Shown piece by piece: positions 12,442 through 24,188 of a DNA stretch of 64,000 nt. Position numbers and translations under genes: made by a program. This DNA comes from Castor canadensis. Its lineage: Eukaryota; Chordata; Mammalia; Rodentia; Castoridae. The notes under the pieces are model-generated. The model did no database searches. It saw nothing but the letters and a program-made list of their open reading frames with translations, and was not told where the DNA came from. The stretch lies in NCBI RefSeq assembly GCF_047511655.1, contig NC_133391.1, positions 108,537,384-108,601,383 on the forward strand. The letters run 5' to 3'. Within the stretch, counting starts at the first letter, position 1, and each line of letters starts with the position of its first letter.

Positions 12442-14640
12442 TGCCTTTTTTAATTTTTATTTTATTGGTTTTACATTTACTTACATGTGTATACATTATC
12501 TGGGCAGAAACTATTCTGCCCACTTATTCTCCAATTTAGTTGAAGAAAAAACATAAAAATAATAAAGAAAAACAAGGTGTTTTGCTAATTCGAGATAAAG
12601 ATAGCTATACAAGGAGATTTGTTGTGTTGTTTCCATGCACATGTATATTACAACCCAAATTGGTTCATCTCTACCAGACCCCTTCACTACTTTCTAGTCC
12701 TCTTCCCGTAGTGGCCTCTGCCAGTTTAAGATTACTTTATTCATTCCTATAGCATGAGCACATCAACCACATTCAACTTTTTGGTTTTCTTTCCTTTCCC
12801 TATCCCTCCCATTGTGGTCTTTCCTTAGTGTGTGACCCATATCCAACAATATTATAGCATTTGTTTTAGGTCTTTAATTTGTACATGAGGGAGAATATGC
12901 AATTTTTGGCCTTCTGAGACTAACTTTGCTTAAGATGATGTTCTCCAGTTCCATTCATTTACCTGCGAATGACAAAATTTCAATCTTCTTTGTGGCTGAA
13001 TAAAATTCCATTGTCAATAAATACCACATTTTCTTAATCCATTCTTCAGTAGTGGGGCATCTTGGCTGTTCCCATAGATTGGCTATTGTGCAGAGTGCTG
13101 CAACAAACATGGGCATGCAGGTGCCTTTTGCAATAACCTGAGTTACATTCATTCAGATACATCCCTAGGAGTAGTATTGCTGGATCATATGTCAGATCTA
13201 TTCTTAGTTTTTTAAGAAGACTCCATATTGTTTTCCAAAGTGGTTGTACTAGCTTACATTTCCATCAGCAGTGTATGAGGGTTCCTTTTTCCCTGCATCC
13301 TTGCAATGTTTGTTTCTGGTGGTGTTCTTGATGGTAGCTATTCTAACAGGAGTGAGGTAGAATCTTAGTGTGGTTTTGATTTGCATTTCCTTTATGGCCA
13401 AGAATGGTGAGCATTTTTTCATGTGTTTTTTGGGTCATTTGGACTTGTTCCTTTGAAAAAGTTCTGTTTAGTTCCATTGCCCATTTCTTTATTAGATCAT
13501 TGATTTTTGAGGAGTTTAGTTTTTTAAGCTCCCTGCATATTCTAGTTATCAGTCCTTTCTCTGATGTATAGCTAGCAAATATTTTCTCCCATTCTGTGGT
13601 GGCCTCTTCAATTTTGAGACCACTTCTTTTGTTGTGCAAAAGTTTTTTAATTTCATGTAGTCCCCTTTGTCAATCCTTTCTCTCTTAGTTGCTGAGCTGC
13701 TTGTGTTCTACTTAGGAAGTCCTCACCTATACCTATTGCTTCCTGTGTATTCCCTGCTCTTTCCTGTACTAGCTTCAAGGTTTCATGTCTGATATTAAGG
13801 TCCTTAATCCACTTTGAGATGAAACTAGTACAGGGTGACAGCATGGATCTTGTTTCAGTTTTCTAAAGGAAGATAACTACTTTTCCCAGCAACATTTGTT
13901 GAAGGGGTTGTCTTTTCTCCGTTGTATTTATTTGACACCTTTGTTGAAGATTAGTTGAGTGTAGTTGCATGGACTCCTATCCGGGTCCTCTATTCTATTC
14001 CACTGGTCTTCATGTCTGTTTCTGTGCCAGTACCATGCTATTTTAATCACTATGGCCCTGTTTGAATTCTAATATTTGTTACCAGCGTTGCTATTTTTGC
14101 TCAGTATTGACTTGGCTATTCACGGTCTTTTGTGTTTCCAAATGAACTTCAGGGTAGAGTTTTCAATCTCTGTGATGAATATCATTGAGATTTTGGTGGG
14201 AACTGCATTGAGCCCATAGATTGCTTTTACTATATTGATTCTGCCAATCCATGAGCAGGGGAGATTTTTTCACCTTCTGTAGACTTCTTTGATCTCTTTC
14301 TTCAGTGGTTTGTAGTTCTCCCTGTGGTTGTCATTTACAGCCTTTGTTAAGTTTATTCCTAGGTATTTGGGGGTTTTTTGAGGCAGTTGTAAATGGAACT
14401 ATTTTCCTGTATTCTTTCTCAGCCTGTTCATTGTTGATGTATAGAAAAGCTGCTTACTTTTGTAAGTTGATTTTGTATCCTGCTACTTTGCTAAAGCTGT
14501 TTATGGTGTCTAGGAGTTTTGAGGTAGAGTTTTTCAGGTTTTTAAGGTATAAGATCATGCCATCTGTGAATAGGGATAGTTTGGCTACTTATTTACCTAT
14601 TTATATTCCATCTATTTTAATTCCCTTCACCTTTCACTAT
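12442..14640 (-). mobile_element. L1, 5'-truncated: 3' UTR and C-terminal half of ORF2
   Basis: Minus-strand L1. The 3' end is at 12,442 and the ORF2 C-terminal blocks follow: 'CPTTEEWIKKMWYLLTMEFYSA.KK' near 12,955-13,152, then the 'NRTFSKEQVQMTQKTHEKML' region near 13,343-13,639 and 'SKWIKDLNIR' near 13,653-13,844. Stops and frameshifts interrupt every block. It ends before the reverse-transcriptase catalytic core. Confidence 0.93.
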
Positions 14641-14914
14641 ACTTTTCCTTTGTAAACTTCCTGAACAACAGTATGAGATAACAGTCTATTTCATTATGTT
14701 TTATTCATTCAAAAATACTAGCTAAATATATACTTTCAACAAGTAATAAAAGTGTTCACATTCCATTTCGCTGATGGATAGACTCTTCACTTTTGTTACT
14801 GTGCATCTCAGGAGTTACAAGTTTATAGTGTCATTTTAAAAATCAATAAATTCTGAATTTATTTCAACCACTGTGACTTCTCATGCCCTGTTATATAGTC
14901 TAGCAAGAGTAAGG
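14641..14914. other. Intergenic sequence, no recognised feature
   Basis: Short spacer between the L1 and the LTR-like element. Confidence 0.5.
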
Positions 14915-15430
14915 AAATGTATTAGTTATCCAATTACTATGTAACAAACCATTCAAGTCTATTAATAGTATAAAACAATAATTTACTGTTTCACCTAATT
15001 CTGTGGATTCATTGGTCCTTGGATGGTCTTTCCTTGAGCCACTCCTGGAGCTGCATTCAGATGAAGGGTGGCTGGGCAAGATGAGACAAATGCCCTCAAC
15101 TACATGTCTGTCAGTTAGTACCACCTATCTGCTGGGGTGCTTTGTTTTTCTTCCACTTGGCTCATTCTCAAATAAGTTTGACTAGATTTCTTCCATCATA
15201 TTGGCCTAGAGTTTCAAGACTGATAGACTGAAATGCCAAGGTTTCTTGTGGTCTCGGCTCCAGGTCTTATACTATATCACACTAGGCACATTCTTTTGAT
15301 CCAAGTAAGAATCAGAACCATCCCAGATTGAAGGAAGTGGAGAGAAAGGCTTTACTACATAGTGGATGTAAAGCAATATTACATTGAAAAGGAACATGAA
15401 TCCAGGAAGGTGTTATTATTTGGAGTACAT
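14915..15430 (+). mobile_element. Ancient LTR-like repeat (MLT/ERVL class, tentative)
   Basis: Begins 'gtattagttatccaattact' and continues through 'gtataaaacaataatttact', 'aattctgtggattcattgg' and 'gaagtggagagaaagg', the block order of a known mammalian LTR-type repeat with a TGTATTAGTT-like end. Too diverged for a firm subfamily call, and no viral coding sequence is attached. Confidence 0.5.
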
Positions 15431-16650
15431 TCTAAAAACATTCTGATAGAATAATCATACAATTTCAGGTATGAAAAAAACTTTGGTAAACATAGAAAGT
15501 AGCAAATATACATTTAGTATAAGTTAAAGTACTGATTTGATGTATACATTTCAAATTAAAAAGTATTATGTCAGAGGCAGAGATTTCGTGTATCAGTTAA
15601 AATATTGGTACTCAATTACTTCTTGAAAAATATCAACATAAAATCAAGTCATTGCATCCTCCCTTCCCTTAAACTCCATGAGGTTAAAGAGGAGTTATTT
15701 TATTTTTATTGTTGCTAATTTTGTTTCCATGGTTTGTTTTTAAACCATTATATACTCAGCACCAAACTGCATAGAAGGACTGAACTGACTTTTTTTTGGT
15801 TTGTTATGACACAGTATATCCTGAGTTGGTATCATGAATAGAGATATGTTTATTGTGAGATTTTTTTTTTTGTTGCTTTGCTTTTGTTTGCTTTTATACA
15901 TGTTGCTTGTTAGCTTGTATTTGCTTTTAATAATTGAACTTGTTTGTTTTGTGAATGAGGATACAGGGCCCAGAGAACTTAGACATCTGAGTCTAAAGAC
16001 ATTTTGAAAACTATAATTTGATTTCTTAATATGTTTGCCTGAAGGTGTCCCTAATTTCCTTCCAAAATCAACTTTGCCCCTCATCACTTCTCCATAACAA
16101 GAGGAAGCAAGAGATATTTCCTATAAGCAGTATATGTAAAAATTTTAACAAAGGGCAAATAAGTATCAATTTAATCATTGTATTTACTATTTTTATTATG
16201 TTTAAATCATTGCTCTTACCAAACATGTAGATTTTTCTTAGAAAAATACAATTACTTAAAAAGCCCTGTTTTGCCATTCTGTTTCATTATATTTCAGTTC
16301 TCTAAATCCAATCATATTTATGGAGGATTTCGCAGATTTTTCAACTAGAAAACATGTATGCACATGCATATGTATGTTGAACCCTGAAAGATGCATGTAA
16401 AGACATGCATTGGTTTAATAATGGCCTCCCCACTGCCGAAGCATAACTTAAAGAATTAATTAAAATTATATATGGCTTTGATGGAGTTAACTGTAGACTA
16501 TAATGCTTATTTTAATTTTAGCACAATATCACACTAAATGTCCACAAGGATCTGGGATTAAAACATTATTGTCCAGGCAAACAGAATGCTATTTAATACT
16601 TTCCAGTCCTAAATCAATATTTAAATTTGAAAATAAATTTTCAAACATTA
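15431..16650. other. AT-rich intergenic sequence, no recognised feature
   Basis: Overlapping short frames on both strands here (for example 15,740-16,087) are low-complexity chance frames. Confidence 0.5.
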
Positions 16651-18090
16651 TCTTTTAATTTTTATTTTTGAATTACCATACTTTAATAATGTAAGGAGTT
16701 TTCATTGTGATAAATCCATAGGCGAGTACAGTGTACTTTGAAGACATTTATCCCCTCCATTATATTACCATACCTCCTGTTGTCCTGCTTTTTCAAACAG
16801 TGTTTGTTGGGTTGATTAGTTTCTCTTTATATGCGTGTGTGTACGTGGGTGTGTGTATAATATACTTTAGTCCTCTTTACTCTTTGGTACTATCTCCCTT
16901 CCTTTCCGACCCAGGCTGATCACTCATCCCTTGTTTTTTAGACCCCATTATTATTATTACTGTTACCATCATCATGATTTTAGATCTGCATTCCACAAAT
17001 GAGCAAAAATATGTGATATTTGGCTTTTTGAGCTTGGTTTATCTCACTCAACATGATGATCACCAGTTCCATCCACTTTGCTGCAAATAACATTTCATTG
17101 TTCCTTTTGGCTGAGTAATATTCTATGATATTTTACATATATTTATATTTACATGATATACATATATTTCATCTTTTCCTTATCCATTCACTGATTGTTG
17201 GGCATCTCATCTGATTCCACAGTTTGGCTATTATGAATAAAGTGGCAATAATTACAGGTATGCAGGTATTTCTCTGGTATATTGATTGACTTTCGTTTGG
17301 ATGCACACTCAAGATTCATCTAGCAGGGTCATATGATAGGTTTCTTTTTAGTTTCTTGAGGAACCTCCATACTGTTTTACCCCATGGTTACACTAGTTTA
17401 TATCTCTACCAACAGTGCATGAGGATTCCTTTTTCCCTGTATGATCTCCAGCATTTGTTCTTGTTTTCTTGATTCTAACAGGGTGAGATGAAATCCTAAT
17501 GTTTTCATTTTCATTTCTTTCTTTTCATTTCTTTTGGCTAAAGACATCCAACATCTCTTCATGTGTTTATTAGCTATCTGCATTTCTTTTTCTGTTCAAC
17601 TAATTTGCCCATTTATTAATTGGATATGCATTCTTTTGCTGTTTAGTTTTTTCAGCTCTTGTATATTTTGGATACTAATTCTTTGTCAAGTGAATAGCCG
17701 GCAGAGATTTTATCCCATTCTGTAGGTGTCTCTTGCATCTAGTAATTATTTCTTTTCATGTGCAGAAACTTTTTAATTTAATTCAACCCCATTTGTCAAT
17801 TCTTGCTCTTATTTTCTGAGAAAAGATAGTCCTATTCAGAAAATATTTACCTGTGCTTTTATATTTTACAGACTTTTCTCTATGTTTTTCTGTAGTACTT
17901 CCAAATTTTCAGATCACACATTAAGATCTTTCATCCATTTGGGGTTAATTTCTGTACAGGTGAGAGTACAGAAATTTACATACAGTCTTCTGCATGTAAA
18001 TAACAAGTTTTCTCAGCAACATTGGTTCAAGAAGCTGTCTTCTCTAGTGAATGTTTTTAGCTCCTTTGTGAAAAGTCAGATGGCTTTAGG
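16651..18090 (-). mobile_element. L1, older 5'-truncated copy
   Basis: On the minus strand the ORF2 C-terminal landmarks recur in order (the 'tccatccactttgctgcaaa' block at 17,070, the 'gttgggcatctcatctg' block at 17,200, 'ttcatgtgtttattagctat' at 17,560), with more divergence from the copies at 13 and 25 kb than those show from each other. Heavily interrupted by stops. Confidence 0.88.
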
Positions 18091-19217
18091 TTAGGGTTTT
18101 AAAAAATCAGATGGCTGCAATTGTGGAACAGCATCATCTTTTAATGTTGGAAATTATCTTTAACTTCATAGTAAAGGATATTTCAAATTTCTCACCTAAA
18201 TAGCATTTTAAGACTGTGTTTTGTCAAGCTTTCCTTATAATGATCTGAATAAGGGAAACATTTACATTTTAGGGAAGTGATAGAGAATGTTTAAATATAT
18301 CAATCTTGTTCGCAAAGAGCTACATGCACAAGAACTCATCAGTTCCTTCGCAGTATTGGACAGCTGTAGATAATGATCTACTTTGTGATCCCTTTGTGTT
18401 CACTTTGTGATCTGAAATCTGTTTCCTGGTAACTTCCACTAAGCTTCCATGTAAGCACTTCCTAGAATGATCTACTCACAATGAGCTCCACAGCTCTTGC
18501 CATCCTATCAAGAGCTTCTTGTCTTTCTATATGGAAAGGGGAGTTTTCATGCCTGTGGTTATTCTGGTAGTTTTTGCAAACTCAGTGATGGAAAGTTATT
18601 ATCATTCCCTAGATTGCTAGAAATGTCTTTCACCCTTGCATCATGCTTTTAAGGTCTCTGTGAGGCTTTGTTCTATTTCTTCGATACTAACAGTGTATGT
18701 ATAAACCACTGAGGTAATGGTAATGGACTTACTGCTCAAGAGAAAAATCTTAAAATAGGTTTCTCTAAACAAATAGCTTATCAATAAGTATTAGCTGATG
18801 TTAATAAGGTTGATGAATCCCTTCTGAAAGTAGAATGTTACTGTTATTTTTTGTGTATTTTAAAATACACATTTAGATAGGCATCCTAAATCTTAAAAAA
18901 TGAAAAATGTTTCTTTAAATGATTACAGAATCTAATGGAATAAATGGTCACATAAGTGCCTTTCTAGAGTTAAAATTTTCAAATATACACAGCAAATTTA
19001 TACAACATGTTTACAGACTTTGTCTGTCATCCCATGTCTTAGATTATCTTATAAAATTTCTCATTTCATTATAACGAAGATCTTCTTGGCTTACATAGAA
19101 TTAAGGAGGTGACTAAGTATAGTATAAACATCAGCAACTGCATCCTAGACAGAATTTTTTAAACAACTATGTAAAACTGAATACTGAAGGCAATCACTTT
19201 ATCAGTACTCTTACAAA
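18091..19217. other. Intergenic sequence, no recognised feature
   Basis: No gene or repeat recognised. Confidence 0.5.
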
Positions 19218-19412
19218 TGTGAACTGGGCACCTGTGGCTCACGCCTATAATCCTAGCTATTCAGGAGGCAGAGTTCACGAAGATTGTGGTTCATAGCCAA
19301 CAAAGCCAATATTCACAAGACCCTATCTCAAAAATACCCAACACAAAAGGGCTGGTGGAGTGGTGTAGGCCCTGAGTTCAAGCCCAGTACAACAACAACA
19401 AAAAAAGAAAAA
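19218..19412 (+). mobile_element. Short SINE: one B1-like monomer plus ID-like tail
   Basis: 'gggcacctgtggctcacgcc', 'taatcctagctattcagg', 'aagaccctatctca', then 'gggctggtggagtggtgtag' and 'ccctgagttcaagcccagta' with an AAC-rich tail. Compared with the trimeric copies it has one B1-like unit instead of two and looks younger. Confidence 0.88.
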
Positions 19413-19474
19413 GTAAGAAGTTGATTAGTTTTATTCCTGAGCAAAAAGTCATAAGATTAGAAATAATTCAATCA

Positions 19475-19640
19475 GTAAACCTAGTATGCACTAGGCTCTT
19501 CATATATGTTACCTCCAAAACTTAACAGTCTCACAATACTTTTATGCAGATGCTATTTAAACACTTAAAAGAGGAAAATGAGGCCCAGAGGGCTTAACTA
19601 ACATTCAAAGTTACACAGTATGTGTGAGAACAATAGCTTA
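19475..19640 (-). mobile_element. MIR element
   Basis: Contains the reverse MIR core 'gaggaaaatgaggcccagag' followed by 'cttaactaacattcaaagtt' and 'acacagta'. Ancient, diverged. Confidence 0.75.
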
Positions 19641-19764
19641 TTTGACTCAAAGTCCACACACATTCCTTAGTACCACAGCCAAATCATGGTTTTTCCAGAC
19701 CCATAAAGGGAAAAATCTAAGAGGTACTGAGCTCATTTGCGGTTGATTTAGCAGTGTAACTTAA

Positions 19765-19895
19765 CAACAAAAGTAAAGCAAGGGACTGTGACTCAGGCAA
19801 TCTTGTTTTGAATTTTGCTTCAATGAACCATAGAACTTGGGGTGAGTCACTTAGCATAATGATATCCAGTCTGTCATATTTACAAAATACAAGGT
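19765..19895 (+). mobile_element. MIR element
   Basis: Plus-strand MIR core: 'gactgtgactcaggcaatct', 'gggtgagtcacttagc' and 'catatttacaaaataca'. Confidence 0.65.
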
Positions 19896-22044
19896 TTAAA
19901 GTAGGTTTTCTGTAAAACTTATTCAACACTTGAAGTTCTGTGATTCTTTCACAGAACCTTAAGTATATATTTCTTATAAATCAAAAAGTTGCCTAGTTTT
20001 AGAATAGTTGTAATGAATTTGTAGTCAGCTACTATAAATATTTGGAATCACAGTAGTTTTCACTCTGCAAGATACTGGTAATATCTTGTAATAAACTTTC
20101 CAAAGTCTTCTTATACTGATATCAAACATGATATTTCAAAATTAACTGATGCCCTTCAGATACTAGCAGTTTTCTTCTTATTTGGAAATTGCAAGGTGCT
20201 TTGCTCATATGCTCATATACATAGTTAAATTTCTAAGGCCCAGTGTAATAGTGCTCCATTTTATATATTTTACATAATTTGATTACTAGATCACTGGGAA
20301 AAACTGATATTGTTAGCTAAAACTAACAATATAACATAAAATCTGAAAATAAGAGAATGAGGGAGGAAGATACACACATAACACACTTGCTAATATTTGT
20401 GTATTCACCTGCATTCACAAACTTACATACACAAAAGCCAAATCATTTTTCTTTCTGAGATAGGAAGTCAATATTTTACATACATTTTAAAGAAATAAGC
20501 TAAACTACTCAAATGGTTTACACACCAATTAACCTTTTTATGTCATTGAACTTGCCTTTAATTTTGCTAATAAAAAGTGAATTTTTTAGTGCTTCATCCT
20601 ATCATGATTTATTGTAAATAATACATTTGTATTTAATAAAATAGACAATACATTTAAGCAAAAAGAAGAGTTGTCTCTGACCTCATAATATAGCTATAAC
20701 AAACTTTTTAATTTCCTAGTATAGTCCTTCCAAATTTTCTCTAAGAATTTACATGCATTAATATGATCACAATATATACCCTTTAAGTGTGATTTAATTT
20801 GTGCAATATTTCCAATAAGCAAAAACAAATTATCATGATTAAGGCATTGGTTACTCAGGTTTTTTTATTATTCATCATTTTAATGATATTCTCATTTTTT
20901 ACCCTATAAAAAATGTGCAATAAACATAGATATATCCATCTCTGCTTCACCAACTTTTCCCCGAGGATAAATTTTAAAACATAAAGTTAATTTATTAGGT
21001 GAAATATGAAACAGTTTAAAAATTTCAATATTAATAGTTAAATTTATCTACAGATATTTAAAACTTGTTATATCTGGGCTTATTTCCCAACATTTTTCCT
21101 AACACTGAAATCCTCTTTAAATCATATTTAAATATTTTGGCTACCTTGGCAACATTTTATCCATATAATCACATAAAACATATCACAGAATGAATTATAA
21201 AAGTATTTTAATCAAAAAGCCCTACAATCCCCCAACATATTTTTACCTTGTTCCATGAAATGAAAGTCTATGACTTTTGGTCATCTAAAATCCATTTTCT
21301 TCTTTGATGTCTCTTTTGGGAGTGACTTGTCCCATTTTCAGTCACTTCCTTTGGAAGCTGTCACTCCCTTATTTCCAGAACCCGTGTATGATTCAGGCTT
21401 CAGTCATGTGCTACCTTCCATCTTCCCATCAACTCTGATTGGGTCATGGAGGGAATGCTTCTTGACTTAAGCCAGGCCTTTTCCAAATTGATGGAAGAAT
21501 AAATGTCATTTGTGTCTACCTAATCCCAGTATAATGCCAGGTTAAACTTTCTACAGCCTTATTTCACTACACCAAGGCAAGTTTAATTGAGTGGAGCCAA
21601 TACGGAGAGAGAAAGACAGAACCAAGAGATGGAGAAATGCCATGCCTGTAACAAAGTTCAGTTCTCTGGATCCAACAATGTCCAGGTTGTAAAAGATATC
21701 ATGACTTAATCACATCAGCAATAATTTTATATATGAAATGAACTTCTAGTAACTTATATTAAAAACACTATAATAAGCTGATGTATATTCCCCAAATTAT
21801 TGAAGCTTCTTCAAAACCCTGTTCTCACGAAATGCTTTCAGGAACAGATTCATTTCTAAGACTCTTAGAATTTGGCTTTCCCTTTTTGGTTCATTCTGTA
21901 TACATGCTCACTTTCAATCATATTGTAGAACCACATAGGTTGTTTCTCACTCACTGCTATGTCTTGCTGCTAATGATGGACACCAAAATGTCACCTTTTT
22001 CCTGGTTAAAACACAAAAGCAAGTAAGTACTGAACTGAAAACAA
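19896..22044. other. Intergenic sequence, mostly unrecognised
   Basis: AT-rich, no gene. About 21,270-21,490 has the feel of a dispersed mammalian repeat but was not assigned. Confidence 0.4.
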
Positions 22045-22360
22045 GGAACAGGACTGGTGGCACAAGGCTGTAATCCCAGCTACTTAGCAGGTAGAAATAG
22101 AAGGACAGCAGTTCGGGGAGAGCCCAGGCAAAACTTAGTGAGACCCTATCTCAGAAACAAACTGGGAATATTGGATCATGTGTGTAATCCCAGCTAATTG
22201 AGAGGCCAAGATATGAGGATAGGAGGATATTGGTCTGAGTCCTGCCAGGGCAAAAGTACAAGACCCTATCTGAAAAAAATAAAGGACTAAAGTGTTAGAG
22301 CTTATGCCTAGCAAGCTGGAGGCCTTAAGTTCAAATCAGTACTGATACAAACATATACAT
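22045..22360 (+). mobile_element. Composite trimeric SINE
   Basis: Two monomers with 'gctgtaatcccagctactta' and 'tgtgtaatcccagctaatt', each ending 'aagacc/gagaccctatct', then a diverged ID-like unit ('agcttatgcctagcaag', 'cttaagttcaaatcagtact'). Confidence 0.87.
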
Positions 22361-24188
22361 GATAACAACAAAATTCTCATTGTTTATCATAGAGCTATAT
22401 ATTATTAAATTGTCCTAATTATCTTTAAATGTTAAAGCCCATCCACCCCCACATAGCTTTTAGAAGATAGGGTGCTTTGCCTTTTCCTCAGAGCCTTATT
22501 TTAACAAAACAGCAATTTGACAACAATAACAAAAAATATGATAATAGACTGAAAATAAGAATTTAATAACAAAAATATTTTTATAGGAGAGCTGATGACC
22601 ATAAAAGCCCTGGGAGCTATCTTAAAAATGAAATAAACTTAATTGCAAACCTCCGAAGGCAACACTGGCTGTAAAGATTAGCTTAATCATGTTTGTCAAG
22701 AATCACACATAATATAAATTAGAAACCACAGAGTCTAATCAGGGTATAAGACTTGTCTGATTCTATTTAGGGCATATTGTTTTATTCACAGGTCTTTTTA
22801 ATTTTAAAAGTGTACTACTTTATCTTTGAAAACAGAAAGGATGCTATTTTTTAGATGCCTTCATGTATTCTTTATGTTAAAATAAGTAAACGATTAATTC
22901 ACAGAAGAGATCAGTGTAGTATTTTACTCTCCCTCTAAACAGCATTATTTATGTAATTTTGACATGGCTTTGGGTACAGTAGACGTTAGGTCAATATCAA
23001 GCAAAGAGACTTTTTCCAATATGCCAAGCAAGACTCAAATAACCGTCTGCTTCACCAAGGTTTAGCTCAAAAAAATATTAGAAAAATCCATGGACTTGCC
23101 ATGACATAGAGAAATGCTGTGTGACTGGGGTTAATCTCAAATTATGAGAATGAAAACAAAATCCAAATAACAGTAAGTTCATGTGAATGAACCTGTATCT
23201 TATTAGATGAAATTTGTGTATTATTTGGGACATGTTGAGCACCCTATTTCATTCATAAATAAAAATAAGTATAATTTTACAAAATATTTCATAAATCATT
23301 ATACATATATAATTTAAATGAAAAATATTTAAATTTCAAAATACTCATAATGTCATGCTTTAGATATAATAAGCCTTGCCAAGATTTTGATTTAAAAATC
23401 TTTCCAAAATGTTTCCTACACTAGTATGAAAATTTTTACTAAAAATTGCATCATCTTGTTTATACTTTTTAAAATTACTTTTTTGTTTTCTTCAATGAAC
23501 TATGGGTATTTTTCTAAATAGATTAATATTTTCCCATAATATAATATTTCCTATAATATAATGCTAGGTTATTGCTGGGAGTAATTATTACTTAGACAAT
23601 CAAAATTTATGTATGATTAGCTTCTTAAAATTTATTAACTATTTAAAACAAAAACTTCTTAATAAAATTTCAGTTTCCATCTCTCTGTAATAAGACTTGC
23701 ATTGCTCATCTCTGCTAAGCAGTTTGTCTGGCTTACGTGACATGCACCCCTCCCCCATGAACCAGTTTCCTAGCACAGTTTTTGACTATTCCTTTCCAAA
23801 TGTTCACAGGTTACTCCAAAAATTGATAAGTAAATGGCTGATTTATTCTGGGGAAGGAAACAGCAATGTTACGAGTTTTCACTGTTCACAATATAGGTAC
23901 ATTTACCTTCGTGTTAATGAAGACCATGTTTTCTGGCTTCATTTGTACGACTACATTCAAATTCCTGGCAGGGACCTGGTAATGTGTTGATATGGTCATA
24001 TGCAAAATAAGGCTTTAAAACACTGCCTCTTTCCAGTCCACATTCTCCTTTGTACACACCATCCATTTGAAGGGATGGAATTAGAGGACCCAAGTGAATT
24101 TCAGGGATCTGATTATGAAAATGTTGAATCATTTGTACATTTTATTTTGTTTTCTTTTTAAGCTTTTACTCAGGTCAGTTTTTACTTA
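22361..24188. other. Intergenic sequence, no recognised feature
   Basis: AT-rich; the 97-residue frame at 23,697-23,990 resembles nothing known and has no supporting context. Confidence 0.45.
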